A stretch of DNA of 64,000 nucleotides, taken from contig CM042030.1 of assembly GCA_023525975.1 (NCBI GenBank), positions 33,412,350 to 33,476,349 on the forward strand, given 5' to 3'. Every line of letters begins with the position of its first letter. Position 1 is the first letter of the stretch. This document shows positions 9,854-21,414 of the stretch, piece after piece. The stretch is from Smallanthus sonchifolius. Taxonomy: Eukaryota; Streptophyta; Magnoliopsida; Asterales; Asteraceae. Below the pieces are notes generated by a model. The model did not search any database. It was given only the letters and a program-made list of their open reading frames with translations, and had not been told where the DNA came from. The position numbers and the translations under genes are program-made.

Positions 9854-10921
9854 AAGGGATCGATTTCAGATCTTGGCACACACAAACACCTTCAAATACA
9901 CACAATAAGCTCTGGTAGCTCGATTCCCAAGGTTTTGGTCCGCTCTCGAAAGTTCGGTTTCTCGCAATTCGTCCGCAAAACTGCCATAAATAATGCTGAG
10001 GTAAGGTTTCTAAACACCCTAAGGTTCCTTCGTGTAAATATAAGATAGGGATGTTAATTATGATAAAGTTGGATATAATTTAGGGTTTTGTCAAAGTGTT
10101 GATTGTTATATTCGATACAGGAGGAGGTTTTGCTATAGGTGAGTTCCTCTGAACTGTGCTCTATGAAATGTTTTTGTAAATGATTTTTCCCAAAACTATC
10201 CATGCATATTTCCTATAATAAGTACTTATTATAGCCATGATTGGGGTGGGATCTAGGGACAAGATTGATCCTCTTGGTTAGATCTGGTCTAAGGGTGACC
10301 AGCGCGCCCGGAAGGTTCCTGAATATATGTATGCTGTAGACTCTAAATCTAAGGGCGATTCGGGTGATATATTGGAGGGGATGGTTGTAAGACCTGTCGG
10401 GGCATTCATTCCCGTATCAAATATAATCGTGAATATGATTTTGTTTATGAACTCACTAGCATTAAGCTGATCCGAATTGTTTTCAAATGTTTTTGAGCAC
10501 AGGTGAACCCTAGCTGGTAGTTGGCATTCCAGGAGGTGTACAGATGTTGGATATAGGAATGACTGAGGGCAGGTCCCAGAGTGACCATAAGGCCTGAGTG
10601 AATGGCATGGTTCTTCATGAGCTATAAGCCCAGAGTTTGTTTATGATGTATTTTGCGAGTCAGTCCCTATTGTACAAACGTTATGTTATGAAATAAAACA
10701 AGTTTATGATGTTAAGTCTTTCGTTGTGTGTTTTTGGTATCAACGTCACAGTAACTAGAAGGCGACCTTCAACTAGTATGTAATTATCTGACAAACGAAA
10801 TGTTCTGTCTAGGAAAGAGTGGTGTATAAATCTCTCCTATACCCGTCGCTCTTACCTGGGAACATATCTGTTGAGTTACTACTCTGGTAGATGATTGTCC
10901 TCTGTTACGGTTGTGACAACG

Positions 10922-10933
10922 TGGTATCAGAGC
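10922..10933 (+). other. Primer-binding site, element B
   Basis: TGGTATCAGAGC, 3 bases after the LTR end, a perfect match to the complement of the initiator-Met tRNA 3' end. The leader continues to 11059, where element C is inserted at the target ATATA (11055-11059). Confidence 0.9.
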
Positions 10934-11564
10934 CGCAGTTTAAGGGATTTAGATACTAATAGGAAAGATTTGTATCTAAACTTAAACTAAGAGCTCTTAG
11001 AATAGCTGGAATGCCAACAGGATATAAGTTGAGATGTTGAGGAATGCCAACAGGATATATATAACATCCTAAAAATAATAAAACGAATAAATATAGCGAG
11101 ACCGGTGGTTTAGTTGGAATATTTAAACAAAAAGGGAGCAGGCCTGGGCCCGACTTCAATGGGCCGAGGGAAGCCCATGCGCATAAGAGGCAAGGCAACC
11201 CTCTTCCCTGCTCATTTCCCCAACTCACGCAGCTTTTAGAGAGAGAGAGGAGAGCTCGGGTCTAGAGAGAGAAAGTGACGGATCAACTCGGGAATTCAGG
11301 AGAACGTTGCTGCTGTTCTCGTGATCATATCCTCTGAATCAGAAATCCAATCCAGGTAACGATTCGATCACATTATGAGTTTTTGTTCGTTTTGGGAGTT
11401 TTCGGGTTTTGGCTAAAAGATAACGATTTTTGCGGATGAAACTTGAAAGTGAACTTAGGTATAGCATCTAGAATGAAAAACGAACGTTTTGATCAACGAA
11501 AATCTAGATATCGACATGATCAGATTCGCATGCAGAACATTCGGATTTTTGGGGAAGGCGATAA

Positions 11565-11885
11565 GTGCAGACCCATCGAAACTACTTAGTTTCGATATGT
11601 GCAGACCCATCGAAACTACTTAGTTTCGATATGTGCAGACCTATCGAAACTACCCAGTTTCGATATATGCAGGCCCAATCGAAACTACCATAGTTTCGAT
11701 ATGAGCCCCCGATCCGAAGCTAAGATAATACATAAGTTACTTATCGAAACTACCTATCGAAACTACCTATCGAAACTATCTATCGAAACTACCTATCGAA
11801 ACTACCAAGTTTCGACAGAAACAACCTATCGAAACTACAAAGTTTTGATATAAGCTAATCAATCGAAACTACTATGTTCAAGCAT
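11565..11885 (+). repeat. Palindrome array in element C 5' LTR
   Basis: Palindromes with arms ATCGAAACTA/TAGTTTCGAT, the first three in strict 34-bp register (11575-11596, 11609-11630, 11643-11664), a fourth near 11678-11700, then a run of single ATCGAAACTACCT arms in direct repeat (about 11751-11805) and further pairs to 11880. The spacer is ATGTGCAGACCC-like. Arm copy number differs from the 3' LTR. Confidence 0.85.
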
Positions 11886-12005
11886 AGTAATGTCTAGTGT
11901 CATCTAGGAGCACCATCTTATGTGTATGACTTTATTATACAGATCGTGAGTGACATTAGTGAAGCCCAGTAGCCAGCTTAGTGTATTACAGAAACTACTC
12001 ATCAG

Positions 12006-12801
12006 GTGAGTTCTATGTGCCCCTTCTATGTTATGTGCAAATGTTTTCAAATGTTTTGGGGCTGAGATGTATACACTAAGTGAATAAATGTTATGAATGT
12101 CAATGTGATCATATGTGTTATACAAGTATATATATATATATACCTATACATGAAAGAGAAATTATGAATAAAGAATGAAAAGCATGATTATAAAGAATGA
12201 ATGAAAGTATAACACAATATGAAAGAATGAAATCCTGCTTTATATCCATGTATATATTGCTTGCAAAGAATGAAATGAATGAATGGCATAACATGTGAGA
12301 ATGAAATCCTGCTTTATATCCATGTATATATTGCTTGCCAAGTACAGAAAATGTTATGGACGCTTCGATGATAACGGCTACTTCGGTAGACGGACGACCA
12401 TGTGATTATTTTACAACCGGGACAAGTGCGTTCCTTCATCAGCTAGGACGTACGAATGCCATTAATGGACGGTCGAAGCAATTGGCATGTTATAGTAGAA
12501 CGGTTGTATAAATAATAGTCGCATGGGAAACGGATACCTTCGGGTAGACGGGCAAATTACGGCCTACGACGGTAGGACGGTTGTAAGTCATGACGGACGG
12601 ACAAAGGTTGCCGGACGGTTGCAAGAATAAAATGACGGACGGCACTTGTTGCCGGACGGTTGTAAGTATAGGTGGGCCATGACGATGGACCACGGCGATT
12701 GTCTTTGTGACATTCGTAAGCAAATGACGGGTTGATCACCCTTATATAGTATGACCCATGAAAGTAAAGAAAGAAAGAAAAGAAAGGAAAAGGGTGAATG
12801 C

Positions 12802-12832
<31 letters not shown>

Positions 12833-13002
12833 CACAAAGATACAGAAAAGAAAGATGAAAGAAAGACAAAAGTTCTGAATACGTATTTATATGAATGACT
12901 ATACAGTAATGCATAATTATAAAGTAAAGAAAAGAATGTTTATATCAAATCGCATTAAACTAGAACTCACCAGCGTTAGCTGACTTTTAGTATACATTTC
13001 AG
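12006..13002 (+). other. Putative leader intron in element C LTR
   Basis: Donor CAG/GTGAGTTCTA and acceptor TTTCAG/G. A branch-like CTCAC lies inside CTAGAACTCACC, which is the reverse complement of the donor region GGTGAGTTCTAG at 10 or more positions. The same arrangement is in the 3' LTR (19071-20071) and in every other LTR family here. No transcript data are available, so splicing is inferred. Confidence 0.5.
12802..12827 (+). repeat. AT dinucleotide microsatellite
   Basis: Thirteen AT units in the 5' LTR. The 3' LTR copy at 19867-19896 has fifteen, a length difference gained since insertion. Confidence 0.9.
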
Positions 13003-13225
13003 GTAAAGGAAGAAAAGGTCGTGCGATGGCGTGAAGGTTACCCGGCACAAGACTGACATCCCACTTTTGTTTGTTAAGACAATGTTGTGTTTTTAATTGT
13101 TAAGACTTCCGCTGTTATGTAATGTAATTGAATGATGAATGTTTTAAATTTAAGTTCAGTATTTATGGCTATGTTTATGAGTAAATCCAACAAGTGAGGT
13201 CACCCGGTTTAGGGGCCTTACAAGT

Positions 13226-13237
13226 TGGTATCAGAGC
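13226..13237 (+). other. Primer-binding site, element C
   Basis: TGGTATCAGAGC, 3 bases after the LTR end, complementary to the initiator-Met tRNA 3' end. Confidence 0.92.
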
Positions 13238-13340
13238 AATAGTTTGAGAGATTTAGACATCCCTAAATGTCTAGACTCAAACTGATTCTGGGACCAACGC
13301 ACGGATGTCAGTGTGGGTAACCAACGCCAACGCCAGCACG

Positions 13341-13563
13341 GTAAGTAAGTCATAAAGTTAATGCTCTTGCATAGGAATAGATACCTTAACTTATAACAAA
13401 TAGATGTTAATGCCACGACTGATTTGAAGAGTTTCGAACCCGAAAAGCAATGTAAATTAGTAATCACAAACCGGTCACTGTAATTAAGAATTTACCTTGC
13501 TCGTACTGTTCCAAACTATGATCTGAAGAAATGACATTGATGTATTCCCTTTATGACTATCAG
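13341..13563 (+). other. Putative second leader intron, element C
   Basis: Donor CACG/GTAAGTAAG (near-perfect U1 match) and acceptor TATGACTATCAG/G, 223 nt, ending 15 bases before the gag ATG. Elements A and E have a comparable CAG/GTATGAAGG donor after the primer site and E has TTATAG just before gag. If used, it would make a subgenomic-type mRNA with gag as its first ORF. Confidence 0.4.
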
Positions 13564-13578
13564 GAAAATTAAGAAATT

Positions 13579-14811
13579 ATGGCTGGTGGAGGAAGAACTG
13601 GACGACGAGGCGGTCGCACTGGCCGGGTAGGTAAACCTCCGTTGAACCGAAGAATTGAGGAAGAAGAGAGTGTGCACGCAGAGCACACCGAAAGTGTGCA
13701 CTAAACAGAAGTGACCCCAATTAGGGACGACAGTCCAGGGCCTATACAGTTGGAACCTGAAGTCAGGGATGCTATTGCCCGTGAAGTTGTGCTCACTTTG
13801 AAGAAGGTATTGCCCGATCTACTATCCGAGGCAATAAAGAAAAGTAAAGAGGAGGATGAAGGAGAAAATGAATAGAAAGTATATGATAGTGATGGGGATG
13901 AAATAAAGATAGGATCGAGCAATTGTGGGTGCACTTACAAGGGTTTCAAGGACGGAGACCCACCCAAGTTTGACGGGAGCAAAGATTCAGTGGCAACGCT
14001 TGAATGGATTGAGAGGATGAGTGCTGTAATCAACATCAGCGAGTGTCGACCAGACCAGGCTGTTAAATATGTTGCTCATTCTTTCACCAACGAAGCCCTA
14101 GGTTGGTGGAGGAACATCCAGAGGACAAAGTCCCCAAACGCTCTTGCAAGAATGACATGGGAAGAATTGAAAAAGCTGGTAATTCAAAAGTTCTGTCCCC
14201 AGAACGAAATTGATCGAGTGGAAAATGAATTCCTGAACCTTAAGGCTGGCAACAAGACACACCGCCAGTATACTTCTAGATTCAATGAGTTGGCACAGCT
14301 GGTACCCCACCTGGTAGAAACTGAAGACCGTTTGATCAAGTACTATGTTAAGGGGTTGCCACAACGGGTCCGTGTTCATATAAAAGCTAACCTACCCTCG
14401 ACCTTCGAGTCGGTAGTGAATCTGAGCGGAATCGTCTATGACGACTACGCCAATGAGGACCCGGCACCTGAGACCCAGAAGAGAAAGTGGGAGAACCCGT
14501 CTAGAGGTACTGGAAGAGGGAACGTAATAACTGAAAATAAGAAACCAAGGTCGGACAAATATGAAACCTGCAAGAAATGTGGAAGGCAACATTTTGGCGA
14601 GTGCCGGGTCGGCTCCACCACATGTTACAGGTGTGGGAAGGCGGGGCACTACTCTCGTGACTGCTTGAGAGACACTAAATGCCAAGTATGTGGACTGTTT
14701 GGTCACCTAACTAAGGATTGCAGAAAAGCCAGACAATCTGGTTCGGGAAAAGAAAAGGAACAGGAACAACCAAAGACTAGGACTCGAGCTTACGCCCTGA
14801 CTGAGGAGTAA
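13579..14811 (+). pseudogene. Element C gag (three nonsense codons)
   Basis: Starts MAGGGRTGRRGGRTG, a Gly/Arg-rich N-terminus, in the same frame as all downstream gag and pol. Core gag helices (ATLEWIERMSAVINISECR, ALGWWRNIQR, HRQYTSRFNELAQLVPHLV) are followed by two CCHC knuckles, CYRCGKAGHYSRDC and CQVCGLFGHLTKDC (about 14623-14720), and the conserved TRTRAYAL motif. Stops are TAA 13702-13704, TAG 13873-13875 and TAA 14809-14811. All can be derived from CAA or CAG by a single C-to-T change. From 13876 to 14808 the frame is open. Gag packages the RNA and forms the particle. Confidence 0.88.
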
Positions 14812-14832
14812 GCAAGGGGAAATCCTGATGTT

Positions 14833-17800
14833 GTGTCAGGTACGTTCCTAGTTAATGATGAACATGCGGCTATATTATTTGACTCGGGTGCTAGTAAAAG
14901 CTTTATATCAAATGCCTTTAGTCGAAAACTGAATTGCACTATCAACACAGTAGTAAAGGCCTTTAGTGTACAAACTTCCGTTGGTAAAAATTCGGCAGTA
15001 TTCCAAGTAACAGAGGATTGCATAATAGAAATAGAGGGTCATAAATTTCCTTCTAGATTATTCCTTCTCACCTTAGGAGGATTCGATATAGTATTAGGTA
15101 TGGATTGGCTAGCTACCAACGAAGCTCAAATCATATGTAAACGTAAGAGGATACACCTCAAAGGTCCTAGCGGCAGTCCAATTACGGTTTATGGGGATTG
15201 GAATTGCACAATGCCGAACGTCATCTCGATGATAAAGGCCGAAAGTTACATGAGGCGCGGCTGCGAAACTTATCTAGCATATGTTATAGATGATAGAATG
15301 AAAACGAAAGAACTCAAGAATGTACCCGTGGTGTGCAATTTTCCGGAAGTATTCCCTGAGGATCTACCTGGGTTGCCACCCGATCGGGAAATAGAATTTC
15401 AGATTGATTTACTGCCAGGAGCTGAGCCCGTTGCCAAAGCCCCCTACCGATTGGCTCCGTCAGAAATGAAGGAATTGATGTCCCAACTAGAGGAACTAAC
15501 CAAGAAAGGATTTATTAGGCCGAGCATCTCACCATGGGGCGCTCCGGTACTATTTGTAAAGAAGAAGGACGGCAGTATGCGCATGTGCATCGACTACCGC
15601 GAATTGAACAAGAGAACAGTAAAGAACAAATACCCACTACCTAGAATAGACGACCTTTTTGATCAACTGCAAGGTGCGAGTTGGTTCTCAAAGATCGATC
15701 TTAGGTCGGGTTACCATCAGTTGAAAGTAAGAGAAGAAGACGTTCCAAAGACCGCATTTCGCACGCGTTATGGGCATTATGAGTTTCTCGTGATGTCCTT
15801 CGGATTGACCAACGCACCAGCAGCGTTCATGGATTTGATGAATAGAGTATGTCGACCAATGTTGGATCGATCGGTGATAGTCTTTATAGATGACATACTG
15901 GTGTATTCAAAAAGCGAGGGTGATCACCACTGTCACCTAAGAGAGGTTCTGGAGGTGCTAAAGCAGGAAAAGTTGTACGCAAAATTCTCCAAATGCGCGT
16001 TCTGGCTTAGGGAAGTCCAATTCCTAGGTCATGTAATAAACCCAAACGGCATCATGGTGGATCCTGCAAAGATCGAGACAGTAAAGGAATGGAACATCCC
16101 AAAGACACCAACAGAGATACGAAGTTTTCTGGGATTGGCAGGCTACTATCGAAGGTTCATTCAAGATTTCTCAAGGATAGCCTCGCCACTAACTAAATTG
16201 ACACGGAAGGAAGTGAAATATGAATGGGGTCAAACCCAAAACAACGCGTTTGAGGAACTTAAGGCACGATTAACCCAAGCTCCAGTCTTAACACTACCTG
16301 AGGGAAATGAAGACTTAGTAGTCTACTCTGACGCTTCAGGGCAGGGTTTAGGGTGCGTACTCATGCAACGAGGAAAGGTAATTGCTTATGCATCGCGGCA
16401 ACTAAAGGTTCATGAAGTTAACTACCCAACACACGATCTAGAATTAGCAGCAGTAGTTTTCGCGTTGAAAATATGGAGACACTACTTGTATGGAGTTAAA
16501 TGCACCATCTACTCCGATCACAAAAGCTTGAAATACTTTTTCGAACAAAAGGAACTAAACATGAGGCAAAGAAGATGGTTAGAGCTACTGAAAGACTATG
16601 ACTGTGAGATATTGTACCATCCAGGCAAGGCAAACAAAGTGGCTGACGCTTTAAGTAGAAAGGAAGAATCGGCACCTATCCGGATCAAAGCGTGTCAGTT
16701 GATTATAACGCCAGACTTAATGGGTGAAATATCAAAGGCACAAAATGAAGCATTATTAGAAAGAAATGTGAAACGGGAAAGAATAGTAGGACAACAAGGG
16801 AACTTAGATGCGAATGCATACGGAGTACGAACTAGGTTTGGCCGGATGTGGATACCTAAGATTGGCGAGCTTAGAGCCAAAATACTCGATGAGGCCCATA
16901 AGTCTCGCTATTCTATCCACCCCGGGACAAACAAAATGTATCAAGACTTGAAGAAAGAATACTGGTGGCCTGGCATGAAGAATGATGTGATAGAATACGT
17001 GAGCAAGTGCCTAACGTGTTCTCTAGTTAAGGCCGAGCACCAGAAACCATGCGGCAAAATGCAACCTTTACCAATACCAGAATGGAAGTGGGAAGAGATC
17101 ACAATGGACTTCATTACCAAGCTACCGCGAACAGCTAAAGGCAATGATACCATTTGGGTGATCGTCGACCGCTTGACAAAGAGTGCTCACTTCTTGCCAA
17201 TACGAGAAACTTCTTCTTCTGAAAAGCTAGCAGAAATATTTATCAAGGAAATTGTGAGCAGACATGGTATGCCGCTGTCGATTGTGTCTGACAGGGATAC
17301 TAGATTCACATCAAGGTTTTGGAAGAAGTTCAATGAAGCGATGGGCACTAGGTTGAACATCAGCACCTCTTACCACCCTCAAACCGATGGACAATCGGAA
17401 AGGACCATTCAGACCTTGGAGGACATGCTCCGGGCCTGTATCATTGACTTCGGTGGGAGTTGGGACAACCATCTACCATTGGCAGAATTTTCATATAACA
17501 ACAGCTATCACTCGACTATTGGCATGCCGCCATTTGAAATGTTGTATGGGAGGAAATGTAGGACCCCGGTTTGTTGGGGGGAAATTGGACAGAAGGATTT
17601 TGCAAGTCTCGAAGTGGTCAAAGCTACTTCTGAGAAATTTGATCAAATCAAGGCTCGTATGAAAGCCGCAAAAGACAGACAGAAATCATACGCGGATAAG
17701 AGAAGGAGGGATTTAGAGTTTCAAGTAGGGGACATGGTACCGTTGAAAGGAATCATTCGGTTCAGAAGGCGTGGCAAACTAAGTCCAAGGTTTGTCGGAC

Positions 17801-18132
17801 CTTTCAAGATTTTAGCAAGAGTGGGTCAAGTTGCTTACAGACTCGACCTACCCGTCGAGCTTAGTGGAATACACCCTACGTTCCACGTGTCGCACTTACG
17901 CAAGTGCCTAGCTGACGACACAGCTCACATACCTTACGACGAGATCGAAGTGGATAACAGTCTAAATTATGTAGAGGAACCAATAGCCATTCTTGACCGA
18001 GCTGAGAAACGACTACGCAATAAGTCGATACCGTTAGTCAAGATACAATGGAAGCACAGAAAAGGGTCAGAAGCTACGTGGGAAAAAGAAGAAGAGATGA
18101 AGGGACTATACCCTCAATTGTTTAACGTATGA
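14833..18132 (+). CDS. Element C pol polyprotein (PR-RT-RH-IN-chromodomain)
   Basis: An open frame of 1099 codons. Protease: [12 protein letters not shown] near residue 20 and [25 protein letters not shown] near 205, [20 protein letters not shown] near 352. RNase [11 protein letters not shown] near 496, DHKSLKYFF near 562, VADALSRK near 603. Integrase: HHCC zinc finger ending CLTC near 726, catalytic residues in [17 protein letters not shown] and [11 protein letters not shown] (about 758-856). GPY/F motif [10 protein letters not shown] near 982, then a chromodomain-like tail [14 protein letters not shown]. Oddities: VPLKGIIRF lacks the five residues VSPWK present in D and F, an in-frame 15-nt loss near 17741. 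The natural start lies in gag, and a TAA at 14809 separates them. Activity is uncertain. Confidence 0.93.
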   Translation: MSGTFLVNDEHAAILFDSGASKSFISNAFSRKLNCTINTVVKAFSVQTSVGKNSAVFQVTEDCIIEIEGHKFPSRLFLLTLGGFDIVLGMDWLATNEAQIICKRKRIHLKGPSGSPITVYGDWNCTMPNVISMIKAESYMRRGCETYLAYVIDDRMKTKELKNVPVVCNFPEVFPEDLPGLPPDREIEFQIDLLPGAEPVAKAPYRLAPSEMKELMSQLEELTKKGFIRPSISPWGAPVLFVKKKDGSMRMCIDYRELNKRTVKNKYPLPRIDDLFDQLQGASWFSKIDLRSGYHQLKVREEDVPKTAFRTRYGHYEFLVMSFGLTNAPAAFMDLMNRVCRPMLDRSVIVFIDDILVYSKSEGDHHCHLREVLEVLKQEKLYAKFSKCAFWLREVQFLGHVINPNGIMVDPAKIETVKEWNIPKTPTEIRSFLGLAGYYRRFIQDFSRIASPLTKLTRKEVKYEWGQTQNNAFEELKARLTQAPVLTLPEGNEDLVVYSDASGQGLGCVLMQRGKVIAYASRQLKVHEVNYPTHDLELAAVVFALKIWRHYLYGVKCTIYSDHKSLKYFFEQKELNMRQRRWLELLKDYDCEILYHPGKANKVADALSRKEESAPIRIKACQLIITPDLMGEISKAQNEALLERNVKRERIVGQQGNLDANAYGVRTRFGRMWIPKIGELRAKILDEAHKSRYSIHPGTNKMYQDLKKEYWWPGMKNDVIEYVSKCLTCSLVKAEHQKPCGKMQPLPIPEWKWEEITMDFITKLPRTAKGNDTIWVIVDRLTKSAHFLPIRETSSSEKLAEIFIKEIVSRHGMPLSIVSDRDTRFTSRFWKKFNEAMGTRLNISTSYHPQTDGQSERTIQTLEDMLRACIIDFGGSWDNHLPLAEFSYNNSYHSTIGMPPFEMLYGRKCRTPVCWGEIGQKDFASLEVVKATSEKFDQIKARMKAAKDRQKSYADKRRRDLEFQVGDMVPLKGIIRFRRRGKLSPRFVGPFKILARVGQVAYRLDLPVELSGIHPTFHVSHLRKCLADDTAHIPYDEIEVDNSLNYVEEPIAILDRAEKRLRNKSIPLVKIQWKHRKGSEATWEKEEEMKGLYPQLFNV

Positions 18133-18157
18133 ACAGTTTCGAGGACGAAACCTCTTT

Positions 18158-18171
18158 AAGGAGGGTAGACT
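18158..18171 (+). other. Polypurine tract, element C
   Basis: AAGGAGGGTAGACT directly before the 3' LTR, primer for plus-strand DNA synthesis. Preceded by the conserved GAGGACGAAA box seen also in B, D, F and G. Confidence 0.85.
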
Positions 18172-19863
18172 TGTAACATCCTAAAAATAATAAAACGAAT
18201 AAATATAGCGAGACCGGTGGTTTAGTTGGAATATTTAAACAAAAAGGGAGCAGGCCTGGGCCCGGCTTCAATGGGCCGAGGGAAGCCCATGCGCATAAGA
18301 GTCAAGGCAGCCCTCTTCCCTGCTCATTTCCCCAACTCACGTAGCTTTTATAGAGAGAGAGGAGAGCTCGGGTCTAGAGAGAGAAAGTGACGGATCAACT
18401 CGGGAATTCAGGAGAACGTTGTTGCTGTTCTCGTGATCATATCCTCTGATTCAGAAATCCAATCCAGGTAACGATTCGATCACATTATGAGTTTTTGTTC
18501 GTTTTGGGAGTTTTCGGGTTTTGGCTAAAAGATAACGATTTTTGCGGATGAAACTTGAAAGTGAACTTAGGTATAGCATCTAGAATGAAAAACGAACGTT
18601 TTGATCAAAGAAAATCTAGATATCGACATGATCAGATTCGCATGCAGAACATTCGGATTTTTGGGGAAGGCGATAAGTGCAGACCCATCGAAACTACTTA
18701 GTTTCGATATGTGTAGACCCATCGAAACTACTTAGTTTCGATATGTGCAGGCCCAATCGAAACTACCATAGTTTCGATATGAGCCCCCGATCCAAAGCTA
18801 AGATAATACATAAGTTACTTATCGAAACTACCTATCGAAACTACCTATCAAAACTACCTATCAAAACTACCAAGTTTCGACAGAAACAACCTATCGAAAC
18901 TACCAAGTTTCGATAAAAGCTAATCAATCGAAACTACTATGTTCAAGCATAGTAATGTCTAGTGTCATCTAGGAGCACCATCTTATGTGTATGACTTTAT
19001 TATACAGATCGTGAGTGACATTAGTGAAGCCCAGTAGCCAGCTTAGTGTATTACAGAAACTACTCATCAGGTGAGTTCTATGTGCCCCTTCTATGTTATG
19101 TGCAAATGTTTTCAAATGTTTTGGGGCTGAGATGTATACACTAAGTGAATAAATGTTATGAATGTCAATGTGATCATATGTGTTATACAAGTATATATAT
19201 ATATATACCTATACATGAAAGAGAAATTATGAATAAAGAATGAAAAGCATGATTATAAAGAATGAATGAAAGTATAACACAATATGAAAGAATGAAATCC
19301 TGCTTTATATCCATGTATATATTGCTTGCAAAGAATGAAATGAATGAATGGCATAACATGTGAGAATGAAATCCTGCTTTATATCCATGTATATATTGCT
19401 TGCCAAGTACAGAAAATGTTATGGACGCTTCGATGATAACGGCTACTTCGGTAGACGGACGACCATGTGATTATTTTACAACCGGGACAAGTGCGTTCCT
19501 TCATCAGCTAGGACGTACGAATGCCATTAATGGACGGTCGAAGCAATTGGCATGTTATAGTAGAACGGTTGTATAAATAATAGTCGCATGGGAAACGGAT
19601 ACCTTCGGGTAGACGGGCGAATTACGGCCTACGACGGTAGGACGGTTGTAAGTCATGACGGACGGACAAAGGTTGCCGGACGGTTGTAAGAATAAAATGG
19701 CAGACGGCACTTGTTGCCGGACGGTTGTAAGTATAGGTGGGCCATGACGATGGACCACGACGATTGTCTTTGTGACATTCGTAAGCAAATGACGGGTTGA
19801 TCACCCTTATATAGTATGACCCATGAAAGTAAAGAAAGAAAGAAAAGAAAGGAAAAGGGTGAA

Positions 19864-19901
<38 letters not shown>

Positions 19902-20291
19902 CACAAAGATACAGAAAAGAAAGATGAAAGAAAGACAAAAGTTCTGAATACGTATTTATATGAATGACTATACAGTAATGCATAATTATAAAGTAAAGAA
20001 AAGAATGTTTATATCAAATCGCATTAAACTAGAACTCACCAGCGTTAGCTGACTTTTAGTATACATTTCAGGTAAAGAAAGAAAAGGTCGTGCGATGGCG
20101 TGAAGGTTACCCGGCACAAGACTGACATCCCACTTTTGTTTGTTAAGACAATGTTGTGTTTTTAATTGTTAAGACTTCCGCTGTTATGTAATGTAATTGA
20201 ATGATGAATGTTTTAAATTTAAGTTCAGTATTTATGGCTATGTTTATGAGTAAATCCAACAAGTGAGGTCACCCGGTTTAGGGGCCTTACA
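18172..20291 (+). repeat. Element C 3' LTR
   Basis: A 2120-bp LTR starting TGTAACATCC and followed by the TSD ATATA. Near-identical to the 5' LTR. The main differences are fewer palindrome arms (array at about 18680-18935), a 15-unit AT microsatellite and scattered substitutions. It keeps the donor (GT at 19071), the complementary CTAGAACTCACC (20029-20040) and the acceptor ending at 20071. Confidence 0.95.
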
Positions 20292-21309
20292 ATATAAGTT
20301 GAGATGTTGATTATCATTATGAATATAACAGGAGATGTCGAGAAAACAAATGTTAATTACATTCTTGGCCAGATGTCTTTAATTTCTGATTTTCTAGATC
20401 ATAACCAGTTATACGAATTCTGATATCATACATCTGTGTGTATAGGTAACAATGGTTGGAAGAGGAAGAGGTAGGGGAACATGTCATACTCCGGTTACTA
20501 GGAGCCATAGGCACACTAAAAATAACACCGATACTAACGACCATCATGAAGCAAATGAGAACGACAATAATGCAAATACTCATGCTGAAGAAGTAGTTAT
20601 GTCTGAGGCCCAGTTTCAAAATGTTGTGGCTAGTGAGGTAACAAAAGCTTTACGAACCACACTACCCGGACTATTAGAAGAGGTTCTTACAAGGAGGATG
20701 GGTACTGGAAATGCTAGAGGAGGAACTAATGATAATACCAGAGGTACAAATGGAAACTCCAATACTAGCTCTGCAACTAGAACTGAGAATCAAGAAGGAT
20801 GCAACTACAAATCCTTCGACGGCTGCAAACCTAAGCCATTTAATGGCAAGAAGGGAGCTATTGATACCACTCAATGGATCACAAAGATGGAGGCTGTGAT
20901 CAAGTTGAGTGAATGCAGAAGCGATTAGGCAGTTAAGTTTGCTGCCAATTCTCTGGAAACCACAACACTAGACTACTGGGAGTCTGTAAAACAAGCCAAT
21001 GGGGAGTAACCGGTGGAAAATATGAAATGGAATGAATTCAAGGAACTGATTCTACAACGTTTTTGTCCTCAGAACGAACTATGACGCATCAGGAGTATGC
21101 GACAAAGTTTGATGAGATGTCTAAACTGGTGCCACATCTGGTGACACCCAAACCTAGATGAATTAAACAATTTATTAGGGGTTTACCACTCAAGGTGCGT
21201 ACCTTGGTAAAGACCTCTGCACCTCAAACAATGGGTGCAACTTTAGCATTAAGTGCCACAGTTTACGATGATGTGGCAGCTCTAGAAGCCAAGGAAAGGT
21301 TGAGAAGGC
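20292..21309 (+). pseudogene. Element B leader end and gag N-terminal part
   Basis: After the C insertion the B leader continues to an acceptor-like GTGTATAG, and gag starts at 20452 (MVGRGRGRG), followed by a His/Asn/Asp-rich stretch and the core ITKMEAVIKLSECR. A TAG at 20926-20928 (Gln in relatives) and a TAA near 21007 break the frame. Further on, HQEYATKFDEMSKLVPHLVT is in another frame after a short deletion that removed part of the NEIE...LKAG segment. Interrupted at 21310 by a solo LTR. Confidence 0.82.
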
Positions 21310-21414
21310 TGTAGAAGCATGTTTTGTAACTATAAATTAAATTCTATGTATCGGTGTACGTGGCTAGTACGTAGGAGGGTGTTCCTGAGTACTTAGCCCG
21401 CACACCAGTTTGGT

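Larger units (their letters stand above)
9458..10918 (+). repeat. Element B 5' LTR
   Basis: A 1461-bp LTR. A palindrome array (9585-9835) lies just upstream of a TATA box (TATAAATA at 9846-9853). Downstream are a strong donor TAG/GTGAGTTCC with GT at 10139, the complementary GAACTCAC at 10449-10456 and an acceptor GAGCACAG ending at 10502, which would define a 364-nt leader intron. It is followed directly by the primer site. Confidence 0.9.
11060..13222 (+). repeat. Element C 5' LTR
   Basis: A 2163-bp LTR ending CCTTACA. It contains GAGAGAGA-rich leader sequence at 11238-11275, a donor-like CAG/GTAACGATTCG near 11357, the palindrome array 11565-11885, a strong donor CAG/GTGAGTTC (GT at 12006), a (AT)13 microsatellite (12802-12827), the complementary CTAGAACTCACC at 12960-12971 and an acceptor ATTTCAG ending at 13002. 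The middle part carries many ACGGTTG/GGACGG repeats (12360-12680). Confidence 0.93.
11060..20291 (+). mobile_element. Element C: near-complete Tekay-like Ty3/gypsy
   Basis: A 9.2-kb element inserted in the leader of element B. TSD ATATA at 11055-11059 and 20292-20296. Two LTRs (11060-13222 and 18172-20291) look about 98 percent identical by eye. It has a perfect primer site, gag, a long pol frame and a polypurine tract. The first LTR begins TATAACATCC, where the 3' copy keeps TGTAACATCC, a point change at the very end. It is the youngest full element in the window. Coding damage visible is three nonsense codons in gag and a 15-nt in-frame deletion in pol. Confidence 0.95.

Noticed and set aside
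11565..11885. CRISPR-like array of regularly spaced palindromic repeats
   Set aside because: Repeats in 34-bp register look superficially CRISPR-like, but spacers are only about 12 bp and similar to each other. There are no cas genes, and the array lies inside a plant LTR.
12490..12914. Overlapping minus-strand ORFs in the LTR of element C
   Set aside because: They are duplicated in the 3' LTR, overlap in several frames over low-complexity and AT-repeat sequence, and have no domain.
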